Below, one piece after another: positions 16,178-24,796 of a stretch of 64,000 nucleotides of DNA. Each line of letters begins with the position of its first letter. Within the stretch, counting starts at the first letter, position 1. A program made the position numbers and the translations under genes. Source of the stretch: Duganella sp. 1411 (GTDB taxonomy: Bacteria > Pseudomonadota > Gammaproteobacteria > Burkholderiales > Burkholderiaceae_D); contig NZ_JAFICD010000004.1 of NCBI RefSeq assembly GCF_017833525.1, positions 124,001 to 188,000 on the forward strand. The letters are read 5' to 3'. The notes below the pieces were generated by a model. The model was not told the origin of the DNA. It worked only from the letters and a program-made list of their open reading frames with translations, and did no database searches.

Positions 16178-19171
16178 ATGCACTATCCAAAGGCACGACA
16201 GAAATTAATCAGCCTGGCCGTGGCCAGCGCCTGCGCGGCGGTGGCCCTGCCGGCGGCGGCGCAGCAGCAGGCGCCGGTCCAGATGGCCGGCGAGGCGCCG
16301 GTGGTTCAAAGCGTGGTGGTGACGGGTCTGCGCCAGAGCCTGGTCTCATCGATGAACCTGAAGCGCAATTCCGACGGCGTGGTCGACGGCATCGTCGCCG
16401 AGGACATCGGCAAGTTCCCCGACACCAACCTGGCCGAATCGCTGCAGCGCATCTCCGGCGTGTCGATCGACCGCTCGATCGGCGAGGGCTCGAAGATCAC
16501 CGTGCGCGGCGTCGGCCCCGACTTCAACATGGTGCTGCTCAACGGCCGCCAGATGCCGACCTCCAACCTGGGCGACCTCAACGGGCGCGCGTTCGACTTC
16601 GCCAACCTGGCGTCGGAGGCGATCTCGCAGCTGCAGGTGTATAAGACCAGCCGCGCCGACACGCCCACCGGCGGCATCGGCGCCACCGTCAATGTGATGA
16701 CGGCGCGCCCGTTCGACCGGCCGGGCCTGCACGCCAGCTTTGGCGCCAAGGGCGTCTACGACACCTCGAACAACAACCTGCCGGGCGACGTCAAGGCCAG
16801 CAACTCGGCCACGCCGGAACTGTCCGGCCTGTACAGCAACACCTTCGCCGACGGCAAGTTCGGCATCGCGCTGACCGGCAGCTACCAGGAACGCAACCTC
16901 GGCTACAACACCGCCGCCGTCTCCAGCGGCTGGCACGGCCCGGTGCGCGGCGACGACAACAGCTGGGGCGCCATCCCGCTGCCGGGCGCCAAGTATTCCG
17001 AAGACATCATCAACCGCCCCGGCCCCAACGACGTCTACATGGTGCCGCAGAACCTGAACTACAACTTCAACGGCGTCAAGCGCCAGCGCACCAACGGCCA
17101 GTTGACCTTGCAGTTCAAGCCGGTCAAGGAACTGGTCACCACACTCGACTACACCTACTCGGAAAACAAGATCCAAACCAAGCGCAACGACATCAGCGCC
17201 TGGTTCAACTTCGGCCAGTCGGCCAGCTCGTGGACCAAGGGTCCGGTGTCGAGCCCGCTGAGCTACACCGAGATCATTCCGCGCAACGCCAACGATCCGT
17301 CGATCGGCACCTCGGACGTGGCCATGGGCGGCGCCGACTTCGCCACCAAGACGCAAAACAAATCGCTCGGCTTCAACGCCGTGTGGAAACCGACCAACGA
17401 CCTGCGCCTCGAGCTCGACACGCACCGCTCGTCGGCCACGTCGGGCGCGGACAGCCCCTTCGGCTCGAGCAACACGCTCGGCACCGCCAGCTTCAGCCGC
17501 GGCAACACCACGGCCGACTTCAGCAAGGACTTCCCGGTGCTGAGCATGCAGGGCGTGGACTTCAGCAAGGCCGGCCAGCAGGTGACCGGCTCGGTGTTCA
17601 CCAACTCCTACATGCGTGGCGAGGTCGACCAGACCCAGGTCAAGGGCGCCTGGAAGGTGCTGGAATCGTCCGAACTGAAATTCGGCGCCGGCGCCACCAA
17701 GGTCGACAACCGCTCGGCGTTCTCCAACAACCAGCGCGACACCTGGGGCGGCGCCACCAAGGCGGCCGACTACCCGAGCAACGTCTGGCATCCGGACACG
17801 ATCCGCCAGTACTTCGACCAGATCGACGGCAGCGGCAACCCGGCGCTGTTCAACCAGTTCAACACCTTCAACTTCGCCCAGGTGCGCCAGTTGGCGGCCA
17901 CCGCCTCCGGCCTGCCGGCGCTGTACCTGCCGAAGACCACCTTCGACAACGACTCGCGCGTGCAAGAAAAATCGAAGTCGGCTTATCTGCAATTCAACAC
18001 CGACTGGGACACGCCGATGCCGATCCGCACCGCGCTCGGCGTGCGCTACGAAAAGACCGACGTCGTCTCGACCGCGCTGGTGCCGGCCGCCACCGGCATC
18101 AGCTGGGTGTCGCAGAACGAGCTGCCGGTCTCCTTCGGCGCCCCGACCTTCACCACCTTGACCGGCAAATACCACAACCTGCTGCCCAGCCTGGACTCCG
18201 ACATCGAGCTGACGCCGAACCAGAAGCTGCGCTTGAGCTACGGTCAAAGCATCGGCCGGCCGCGCTACGACCAGATCCAGGGCGGCACCACGTTGAGCGC
18301 CTTGGCGCGGGTCGACGGCGGCAGCGGTTCGCAGGGCAATCCGGCGCTCAAGCCGGTCAAGTCGAAGAACCTGGACTTGTCCTACGAGTGGTACTACGGC
18401 CAGCAGAACTTCTTCTCGCTGGGTTACTTCCGCAAGGATCTGACCAACTACGCCGGACAGTCGACCTTCAACGCCACGCCGTTCAACCTGCACACGCCGG
18501 TCGGCGGCGCGCTGTGGAACGAGGCGCTGGCCAACGGTTGCGCCGGCGCCGACACCACCTGCATCCGCAACTACATCTTCCGCAACCACCCGACCGCGCC
18601 GGGCGTGACGCGCGGCCCGGACGACAACGGCACCGGCAACGCCACTGGCACCATCGTCGGCCAGCCGAACGACCCGATCGCCAACTTCAAGATCAACTCG
18701 TTCGCCAACCAGAAAAAGGCCAGCCTGGACGGCATCGAGGTGAACCTGCAGCACATGTTCGGCAGCAGCGGCTTCGGGATTTCGACCAACTACACGTATG
18801 TGAACTCCGGCCTGAAATACGACAACGCCAAAATGGGCGAGCAGTTCGCGCTGGTCGGGCTGAGCAACTCGTCCAACGTCGTCGGCATCTTTGAAAACGA
18901 CAAGTGGACCGCGCGCCTGGCCTACAACTGGCGCGGCGAGTTCCTGTCGTCGACGTTCGATTCCTACGGTCCGAACCCGCAGTACACCGAGGCGTACGGC
19001 CAGATCGACTTGAGCGTCGGCTACAACGTCAACCAGAACCTGAGCCTGCAGTTCGAGGTGATCAACGCCGGCAACTCGATCCAGCGCGTGCACGGGCGCA
19101 CGCAACAGGCGGTGGAGTCGGTCACCCAGGCCGGTCCGCGCTACATGCTGGGGGCGCGCTACAAGTTCTAA
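16178..19171 (+). CDS. TonB-dependent receptor (Xanthomonas/Caulobacter type)
   Basis: A 997-residue outer-membrane importer. It has a signal peptide (1-30, ending AAAQ), a short linker, then the plug (about 45-175: VVVTGLRQSL, IGKFPDTNLAESLQRISGV, SKITVRGVGPDFNMVLLNGR) and a 22-strand barrel ending ARYKF. The plug pattern fits the TonB-Xanth-Caul subfamily, often used for glycans. There is no N-terminal signalling domain, so regulation is expected to come from the LacI repressor. ATG 16178 follows CAGGAGA; the upstream frame extension is not used. It heads the halogenase locus but is separated from it by a hairpin. Confidence 0.93.
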   Translation: MHYPKARQKLISLAVASACAAVALPAAAQQQAPVQMAGEAPVVQSVVVTGLRQSLVSSMNLKRNSDGVVDGIVAEDIGKFPDTNLAESLQRISGVSIDRSIGEGSKITVRGVGPDFNMVLLNGRQMPTSNLGDLNGRAFDFANLASEAISQLQVYKTSRADTPTGGIGATVNVMTARPFDRPGLHASFGAKGVYDTSNNNLPGDVKASNSATPELSGLYSNTFADGKFGIALTGSYQERNLGYNTAAVSSGWHGPVRGDDNSWGAIPLPGAKYSEDIINRPGPNDVYMVPQNLNYNFNGVKRQRTNGQLTLQFKPVKELVTTLDYTYSENKIQTKRNDISAWFNFGQSASSWTKGPVSSPLSYTEIIPRNANDPSIGTSDVAMGGADFATKTQNKSLGFNAVWKPTNDLRLELDTHRSSATSGADSPFGSSNTLGTASFSRGNTTADFSKDFPVLSMQGVDFSKAGQQVTGSVFTNSYMRGEVDQTQVKGAWKVLESSELKFGAGATKVDNRSAFSNNQRDTWGGATKAADYPSNVWHPDTIRQYFDQIDGSGNPALFNQFNTFNFAQVRQLAATASGLPALYLPKTTFDNDSRVQEKSKSAYLQFNTDWDTPMPIRTALGVRYEKTDVVSTALVPAATGISWVSQNELPVSFGAPTFTTLTGKYHNLLPSLDSDIELTPNQKLRLSYGQSIGRPRYDQIQGGTTLSALARVDGGSGSQGNPALKPVKSKNLDLSYEWYYGQQNFFSLGYFRKDLTNYAGQSTFNATPFNLHTPVGGALWNEALANGCAGADTTCIRNYIFRNHPTAPGVTRGPDDNGTGNATGTIVGQPNDPIANFKINSFANQKKASLDGIEVNLQHMFGSSGFGISTNYTYVNSGLKYDNAKMGEQFALVGLSNSSNVVGIFENDKWTARLAYNWRGEFLSSTFDSYGPNPQYTEAYGQIDLSVGYNVNQNLSLQFEVINAGNSIQRVHGRTQQAVESVTQAGPRYMLGARYKF

Positions 19172-19202
19172 GGACCACGCGTATTGAACCCCAGCAAGCC
19201 TA

Positions 19203-19276
19203 AGCGATACGCCAGCGCCGCCGCTCAGGGGTCGTACCCGGTTGGGAACGACCCCGCCTGGCAGTGCGGGTTTGCA
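19203..19276. repeat. Palindromic GGGGTCGTACCC-type repeat, copy 1
   Basis: This copy contains GCGATACGCCAGCG, then GGGGTCGTACCC paired with GGGAACGACCCC, then GTGCGGGTTTGC. A second copy with the same order is at 57794-57868. Both lie just after the stop of a long gene and could act as transcript-end structures. Confidence 0.75.
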
Positions 19277-19309
19277 TCTAATGTAGTGTAATTACAACCG
19301 TGGAAGAAA

Positions 19310-19334
19310 AAGGCCGCTGCCAGTCAGCGGCCTT
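19310..19334. terminator. Hairpin between TBDT and first halogenase
   Basis: AAGGCCGCTG and CAGCGGCCTT form a perfect 10-bp stem with a 5-nt loop, preceded by an A-run and followed by a weak T-rich stretch. It may terminate or attenuate TBDT transcription before the halogenase operon. A TATACT at 19341-19346 could serve as a -10 for an internal promoter. Confidence 0.5.
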
Positions 19335-19370
19335 GTCGGTTATACTTTCCGCAATAATCTGGGACATCGA

Positions 19371-20912
19371 ATGGCCAATGAGCTGATCCGACGGATAGTG
19401 ATAGTGGGCGGCGGCTCGGCCGGCTGGCTGACCGCCGGCCTGATCGCGGCCGAGCACCGCGCGGCCTCGCCGGAAGGGCTGCGGGTCACCTTGGTCGAGT
19501 CGCCCGACGTCGCCCCGATCGGCGTCGGCGAAGGCACCTGGCCGAGCATGCGCGATACCCTGCGCCGAATCGGCGTGTCCGAATCCGATTTCTTCCGCGA
19601 ATGCGACGCCTCGTTCAAGCAGGGCTCGCGCTTCAACGGCTGGCGCACCGGCGCCGCCGACGACTATTACTTCCATCCGTTCGTGTTGCCGCAAGGCTAC
19701 GGCGAAGCGAACATGCCGGAACACTGGCTGGCGCGCCACGCCGACGTGCCGTTCGCCGACATGGTCAGCTACCAGCCTCATCTGTGCGCGCGGGGCAAGG
19801 CGCCCAAGCAGGCCGCCACGCCGGAATTCGCGGCGGTGGCCAACTACGGCTACCACCTCGACGCCGGCAAGTTCGGCCAGTTCCTGCGCAAGCATTGCCT
19901 CGAGAACCTGGGCGTGCAGTACGTGCCGGACCACGTGACCGGCATCGACTCGGCCGCCAACGGCGACATCGCCGCGCTGCGCACGCAACGCCACGGCGCG
20001 CTCGAAGGCGACCTGTTCATCGACTGCACCGGCATGCAATCGCTGCTGCTGGGCAAGCACTACGACATCGATTTCCTGTCGCAAAAGCACGTGCTGTACA
20101 ACGACTCGGCGCTGGCGGTGCAGATCCCCTACCCCGACGCCAACCATCCGATCGCCTCGCAGACCACCTCGACCGCGCAAAGCGCCGGCTGGATCTGGGA
20201 CATCGGCCTGCCGGGCCGGCGCGGCGTCGGCCACGTGTATTCCAGCGCGCACATCGGCGACGACCAGGCCGAGGCGGAACTGCGCGCCTACATCGCCGCC
20301 ACCGGCGGCCCGGCGGACATCCCGGCGCCGCGCAAGCTGAGCTTTGATCCCGGCTACCGCGCCAAGTTCTGGCATCGCAACTGCGTCGCCATCGGGCTGT
20401 CGGCCGGCTTCATCGAACCGCTGGAGGCGTCCGCGCTGGCGCTGGTGGAAATGTCAGCCGGCATGCTCAGCGACGACATGCCGGCCACGCGCGCGGCGAT
20501 GGACATCGTCGCCAGGCGGTTTAACGAGCACTTCACCTACCGTTGGGAGCGGGTGATCGATTTCCTGAAACTCCACTACGTGCTGAGCCGGCGCCGCGAC
20601 AGCGCCTACTGGCGCGACAACACTGCCGCCGTTCCCGAGCGGCTGGGCGAGCTGCTGACGTTGTGGCGCCACCGGGCGCCGTCGCGCAGCGACTTCAACC
20701 GCATCGAGGAAGTGTTCCCGTCGGCCAGCTACCAGTACGTGCTGTACGGCATGGGCCACACCACCGAATTCACCAAGCAGCACCCGCACGAAGCGGCGAT
20801 GGCCGACGGCTATTTCCGTGAAGCGGCCGCGCTGACCCAGAAGATGCTGGGCGCGCTGCCGGCCAACCGCGAGCTGATCGAGCACATCAAGCGCCACGGC
20901 TTGCGGCCATAA
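19371..20912 (+). CDS. Flavin-dependent (tryptophan-type) halogenase family protein, atypical motifs
   Basis: A 513-residue FAD-binding protein of the PrnA/RebH family. GGGSAGW at 13-19 binds FAD, and Lys83 (ASFKQG) aligns with the catalytic Lys of PrnA. Two deviations are visible. The WxWxIP motif reads W274-I-W276-D-I278-G279, with Gly where Pro is expected. The Glu-Ser pair that positions halide and lysine reads E352-A353. It may therefore have shifted or lost activity. It is the first gene of a four-gene operon (gaps 20, -8 and 12 nt). The start is weakly supported by a GGGA sequence. Confidence 0.88.
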   Translation: MANELIRRIVIVGGGSAGWLTAGLIAAEHRAASPEGLRVTLVESPDVAPIGVGEGTWPSMRDTLRRIGVSESDFFRECDASFKQGSRFNGWRTGAADDYYFHPFVLPQGYGEANMPEHWLARHADVPFADMVSYQPHLCARGKAPKQAATPEFAAVANYGYHLDAGKFGQFLRKHCLENLGVQYVPDHVTGIDSAANGDIAALRTQRHGALEGDLFIDCTGMQSLLLGKHYDIDFLSQKHVLYNDSALAVQIPYPDANHPIASQTTSTAQSAGWIWDIGLPGRRGVGHVYSSAHIGDDQAEAELRAYIAATGGPADIPAPRKLSFDPGYRAKFWHRNCVAIGLSAGFIEPLEASALALVEMSAGMLSDDMPATRAAMDIVARRFNEHFTYRWERVIDFLKLHYVLSRRRDSAYWRDNTAAVPERLGELLTLWRHRAPSRSDFNRIEEVFPSASYQYVLYGMGHTTEFTKQHPHEAAMADGYFREAAALTQKMLGALPANRELIEHIKRHGLRP

Positions 20913-20932
20913 CGATAAACAAGAGACAAACC

Positions 20933-21643
20933 ATGCCTAAACCAGTATTACTCAACAACGTAGACCACAAGAACCTGCGCGTGATCACCCGGCGCGGCGC
21001 GCGCTTCGGCGACGCGCAGATGGCGGTGCCGACCTTTCCGGACGAATTCCGCAATATCCAGGCCTGCTACCCGATCGTCTTCGGCCTGAGCGCCAACGGC
21101 CAGGACTTCGAGCCGCTCGCGCTGCTTGGTTTTCAACAGGATGAAAACCTTTTCCTGGACGGCGAGCGCTGGGACGCGATGTACATCCCGATGATGCTCG
21201 AGCGCCAGCCCTTCCTGATCGGCCTGGGCGGCCCGGACGGCCAGGAGCTGACGGTGCACATCGATATCGAGAACCCGCGCGTCAGCGACAGCGAGGGCGA
21301 GGAAGTATTCAAGCCGCACGGCGGCATCACCGACTTCCTCGAGCAGCGCAACTCGCTGCTGGCGGCGATCCACCACGGCATGCAGGACATGCCGGCCTTC
21401 GTGGCCGCGCTGCGCGAGCACGAACTGCTGGAAAGCTTCGTGCTCGACGTCGGCCTGGACGACGGCTCGCAAAACCGCCTGGCCGGTTTTTACACCATCA
21501 ACGAAGACCGCCTGGCCGCGCTGGGCGGCGACGCCATCGCCAAACTGCACGCGGCCGGCCACCTGCACGCGATCTACATGGTGATCGCGTCGCTGTCGAA
21601 CTTCCGCGCGCTGATCGACCGCAAGAACGCGCGCCATGCCTAA
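20933..21643 (+). CDS. SapC-family protein
   Basis: A 236-residue soluble protein of the SapC family, named after an S-layer-associated gene; its biochemical role is unknown. Family-like segments include FPDEFRNIQACYPIVF and DFEPLALLGF near the N-terminus and LAGFYTINEDRL near the end. SapC genes repeatedly accompany TBDTs, cupin proteins and halogenases in Caulobacter and Xanthomonas relatives. Its stop overlaps the next start by 8 nt, so the two proteins are probably made in fixed ratio. Confidence 0.88.
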   Translation: MPKPVLLNNVDHKNLRVITRRGARFGDAQMAVPTFPDEFRNIQACYPIVFGLSANGQDFEPLALLGFQQDENLFLDGERWDAMYIPMMLERQPFLIGLGGPDGQELTVHIDIENPRVSDSEGEEVFKPHGGITDFLEQRNSLLAAIHHGMQDMPAFVAALREHELLESFVLDVGLDDGSQNRLAGFYTINEDRLAALGGDAIAKLHAAGHLHAIYMVIASLSNFRALIDRKNARHA

Positions 21644-22652
21644 GGCCATCCGCGAGATCGCCGGCATCGGCCCGCACGGGCTGACCGACGAGATCCTGTG
21701 CGCCACCGGGCCGATCGTGCTGCGCGGCCTGGCCGCCGGCTGGCCGATGGTACGGGCCGCGCGCTCCTCCGACGACGAGGGCGACGCCTACCTGCGCCGG
21801 TTTTATGGCGACGCCACGATCGGCGCGACGGTGGGCGCGATGCTGGGCCCACCCGAAGCCGAGGGCCGCTTCTTCTACAACGAGGACATGAGCGGCTTTA
21901 ACTTCTACCCGGTGCACGCCAAGCTGACCGGGGTGCTCGATGAGATCCGGGCCAAGCGCGACATGGCCCGGCCGCCGACGGTGTACGTGGGATCGACCAG
22001 CGTCGACACCTGCCTGCCCGGCTTCCGCGAGCACAACGACCTCGATCTGGGCGGGCGCGACGCCCTGGCCAGCATCTGGATCGGCAACCGCACGCGCATC
22101 GCCGCCCACTACGACGTGCCGGACAACCTGGCGGTGGTGGCGGCGGGACACCGGCGCTTCATGCTGTTCCCGCCGGAGCAGCTGAAAAACCTGTATATCG
22201 GCCCGCTCGACTTCACGCCGGCCGGCCAGGCCATCAGCCTGGTGGACATGCTGAAACCGGACTTCGACAAATTCCCGCGCTACGCCGAAGCGCTGGAGCA
22301 CGCGCAAAGCGCGGTGCTCGGCCCGGGCGACGCCCTCTTCATCCCCAGCATGTGGTGGCACCATATCGAAGCGCTGGACGCCTTCAATGTGCTGGTCAAC
22401 TACTGGTGGCAGCGCACGCCGGAATTCATGGACACGCCGACCAACGCGTTGATGACGGCCTTCCTGACGATGCGCGGGCTGCCGGCGGAGCAGCGCAAGG
22501 CGTGGCAGGAAGTCTTCCGCCACTACATATTCGAAGCCGACGACGAAACGGCGCAACACATACCGGAAGCGGCGCGCCACGTACTGGCGCCGCTGACGGC
22601 CGACGGCGCGCGCGCACTGCGCGCCCAGATACTAAAAAAGCTGAACCGCTAA
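21636..22652 (+). CDS. Cupin-like (JmjC/Cupin_8) oxygenase-type protein
   Basis: A 338-residue protein of the cupin-like/JmjC group associated with TBDT loci. A metal-binding HxD appears in RIAAHYDVPDN, and the distal His in MWWHHIEAL would complete the Fe(II) facial triad of 2-oxoglutarate-dependent oxygenases. The substrate is unknown. It overlaps sapC and lies 12 nt before the second halogenase, so all are expressed together. Motifs look intact, and length agrees with the family. Confidence 0.85.
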   Translation: MPKAIREIAGIGPHGLTDEILCATGPIVLRGLAAGWPMVRAARSSDDEGDAYLRRFYGDATIGATVGAMLGPPEAEGRFFYNEDMSGFNFYPVHAKLTGVLDEIRAKRDMARPPTVYVGSTSVDTCLPGFREHNDLDLGGRDALASIWIGNRTRIAAHYDVPDNLAVVAAGHRRFMLFPPEQLKNLYIGPLDFTPAGQAISLVDMLKPDFDKFPRYAEALEHAQSAVLGPGDALFIPSMWWHHIEALDAFNVLVNYWWQRTPEFMDTPTNALMTAFLTMRGLPAEQRKAWQEVFRHYIFEADDETAQHIPEAARHVLAPLTADGARALRAQILKKLNR

Positions 22653-22664
22653 GGAGACCGGCAA

Positions 22665-24203
22665 ATGCAAGACCAGAACAAAAATCCAAACAAACGACCA
22701 CCGGTGCGGCGCGTCGTCATCTGCGGCGGCGGCACCGCCGGCTGGATGGTCGCCGCCGGCATCGCCAAGGTGCTGGGCAAGCGGCTCGACATCAAACTGA
22801 TCGAGTCCGACGAAATCGGCACGGTGGGCGTCGGCGAAGCGACCATCCCGACCCTGATGAACTTCCACAATCTGCTCGAGATCAACGAGCAGGAATTCAT
22901 GGCCGAGACGCAGGCCACCTTCAAGCTGGGGATCTCGTTCGAGGAATGGCGCAACGTCAAAGAGAACTACATCCACTCCTTCGGCTTCACCGGCACCGAT
23001 CACTGGACGGCCGGCTTCCAGCACTTCTGGCACAAGGGCGTCGAGCGCGGACTGGCCGGCGACTACGGCGACTACTGCCTGGAGTTGAAAGCCTCGCTCG
23101 AGCACCGCTTCGCGCACCTGCCCAACAACGGCATGAACTACGCCTACCACCTGGACGCGAGCCGCTACGCCAAATACCTGCGCCGCCTGAGTGAACCGCG
23201 CGGCGTGCAGCGCATCGAGGGCAAGATCGTCCGCTACACCAAACATGAGGAAGGCAACATGCGCGGCGACGTGCGCTCGATCGTGCTCGAATCGGGGCAG
23301 GAAATCGAGGGAGACCTGTTCATCGACTGCACCGGCTTCCGCGGGCTGCTGATCGGCGACGCGATGGAGGAAACGATGGAGGACTGGTCGCAATGGCTGT
23401 TCTGCGACCGCGCCATCGCCGTGCAGACCGAAGCGGTGGCCGACGCCGTCCCGCTGACGCGCTCCATGGCGCACCAGGCGGGCTGGCAATGGCGCATCCC
23501 GCTGCAGCACCGGGTCGGCAACGGCATCGTCTATTCGAGCCGCTATCTGGACGACGACACCGCGCAAAAGCAGCTGCTGCGCAACGTCGAAGGCCGCACC
23601 TTGATCACACCGCGCGTGATCAAATTCAAACCGTGCCAGCGCCGGCAAACCTGGAAGGGCAACGTGGTCGCCATCGGCCTGTCGAGCGGCTTCCTGGAGC
23701 CGATCGAATCGACCAGCATCCACCTGATCCAGCGCAGCGTGGTGCGGCTGATGCAGATGTTCCCGACGACGGGCGGCATCAGCCAGTCCGACATCGACGA
23801 ATACAACGCGCAATGCAACAGCGAGATCAATCACATACGCGACTTCATCATCCTGCACTACCACGTCAACAACCGCACCGACTCGCAGTTCTGGATCGAC
23901 TGCCGCGAGATGAGCATCCCCGCCTCGCTGCAACACCGCATCGACCTGTTCCGCGAAACGGGCCGCGTATTCCGCGTCCCCAACGAACTATTCGCGGAAA
24001 ACTCGTGGATCCAGGTGATGCTAGGCCAGGGCATCATGCCGGCGTCGCACCACCAGGCGGCGGACCTGATGGGCGACGAAGAGCTCAAGCACTTCCTCGG
24101 CAACATCAAGGCCAGCGTCGACCGCACGGTGGTGCAGTTGCCGACGCACGAAGCGTACGTGCGGCGCTACTGCGGCCGGCCGGAATCGGTCAAAGCCGCG
24201 TAA
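22665..24203 (+). CDS. Flavin-dependent (tryptophan-type) halogenase
   Basis: A 512-residue halogenase of the PrnA/RebH/BrvH family. FAD loop GGGTAGW lies at 21-27, catalytic Lys87 in ATFKLG, the intact WxWxIP at W274-Q-W276-R-I278-P279, and the Glu348-Ser349 pair in EPIES. All residues known to matter for hypohalous acid use are present, so it should be competent given a flavin reductase; none is encoded nearby. Family members in TBDT loci halogenate indole-like substrates in vitro, but their natural substrates are largely unknown. It ends the operon. Confidence 0.92.
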   Translation: MQDQNKNPNKRPPVRRVVICGGGTAGWMVAAGIAKVLGKRLDIKLIESDEIGTVGVGEATIPTLMNFHNLLEINEQEFMAETQATFKLGISFEEWRNVKENYIHSFGFTGTDHWTAGFQHFWHKGVERGLAGDYGDYCLELKASLEHRFAHLPNNGMNYAYHLDASRYAKYLRRLSEPRGVQRIEGKIVRYTKHEEGNMRGDVRSIVLESGQEIEGDLFIDCTGFRGLLIGDAMEETMEDWSQWLFCDRAIAVQTEAVADAVPLTRSMAHQAGWQWRIPLQHRVGNGIVYSSRYLDDDTAQKQLLRNVEGRTLITPRVIKFKPCQRRQTWKGNVVAIGLSSGFLEPIESTSIHLIQRSVVRLMQMFPTTGGISQSDIDEYNAQCNSEINHIRDFIILHYHVNNRTDSQFWIDCREMSIPASLQHRIDLFRETGRVFRVPNELFAENSWIQVMLGQGIMPASHHQAADLMGDEELKHFLGNIKASVDRTVVQLPTHEAYVRRYCGRPESVKAA

Positions 24204-24209
24204 CAAACT

Positions 24210-24297
24210 CCGGGGTCAGGTCCACCATTTCTACACGAGCTCGGCCCTACGGCGCTTTACAGCTTAGACCGTGTAGAAATGGTGGACCTGACCCCGG
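24210..24297. repeat. Perfect 28-bp inverted repeat (GGGGTCAGGTCC type)
   Basis: The left arm 24210-24237 (CCGGGGTCAGGTCCACCATT then TCTACACG) and right arm 24270-24297 are exact complements separated by 32 bp. The arm also occurs once, incomplete, at 45615-45640. It immediately follows the halogenase operon and precedes psiF. The form resembles REP elements moved by Y1-type (RAYT) transposases, but no such gene is in the window. Confidence 0.8.
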
Positions 24298-24384
24298 ATT
24301 GAGAAACTATCCTGGCGGCAGCAACTTCAGTTATAGTCGTCGTGTGGCCATTGGCCCAACCGAATTTCGACCGCAGAGGAAATT

Positions 24385-24684
24385 ATGATGAAAAAACTGT
24401 TCGTTGCCAGCCTGATCCTGTCGCTGAGCGGCGCCGTGTTCGCCGCCGAACCGACCGCACAGCAAAGCAAGATGAAAACCTGTAACGCCGATGCGACCGG
24501 CAAAAAAGGCGATGAGCGCAAAGCTTTCATGAAAGAATGCCTGAGCGCGAAGCCCGCCGCCCCTGCCGCGGCGGAGCCAAAGCTGACCCAGCAAGACAAG
24601 ATGAAAAAATGTAACGCCGACGCCACCGGCAAAAAAGGCGACGAGCGCAAGGCATTCATGAAAACATGCCTGAGCAATAAGTAA
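24385..24684 (+). CDS. psiF: PsiF-repeat protein
   Basis: A 99-residue exported protein. A signal peptide (1-21, ending VFAA) precedes two PsiF repeats, each with MKxCNADATGKKGDERKAFM then a second Cys, separated by an Ala/Pro linker (AKPAAPAAAEP). PsiF is phosphate-starvation induced in E. coli; its function is unknown. No Pho box is visible in the 87 bp between the inverted repeat and the start. Two ATGs (24385, 24388) are possible; AGAGGA favours the second slightly. Confidence 0.88.
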   Translation: MMKKLFVASLILSLSGAVFAAEPTAQQSKMKTCNADATGKKGDERKAFMKECLSAKPAAPAAAEPKLTQQDKMKKCNADATGKKGDERKAFMKTCLSNK

Positions 24685-24699
24685 CAGCAGCCCGATCGA

Positions 24700-24728
24700 C
24701 GCCATCCCCGCCGGATGGCGTTTTTTTT
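24700..24728 (+). terminator. Rho-independent terminator of psiF
   Basis: CGCCATCC and GGATGGCG form an 8-bp stem with loop CCGCC, followed directly by eight T residues. This is the clearest intrinsic terminator in the window. Confidence 0.9.
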
Positions 24729-24796
24729 CGCCCGACTCTTGCCAATCCGGCATAAAAATTGCTTTGGAAATACATTTTTGTGCCGAATCCCAGGAT

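Noticed and set aside
16346..19105. A 919-codon open frame on the minus strand opposite the TBDT gene
   Set aside because: It is a GC-rich antisense shadow: composition is dominated by Ala, Arg, Gly, Val and His with no domain, while the plus-strand TBDT is unmistakable. The same reasoning removes similar long frames at 48920-52069 and 53972-55816 on the minus strand.
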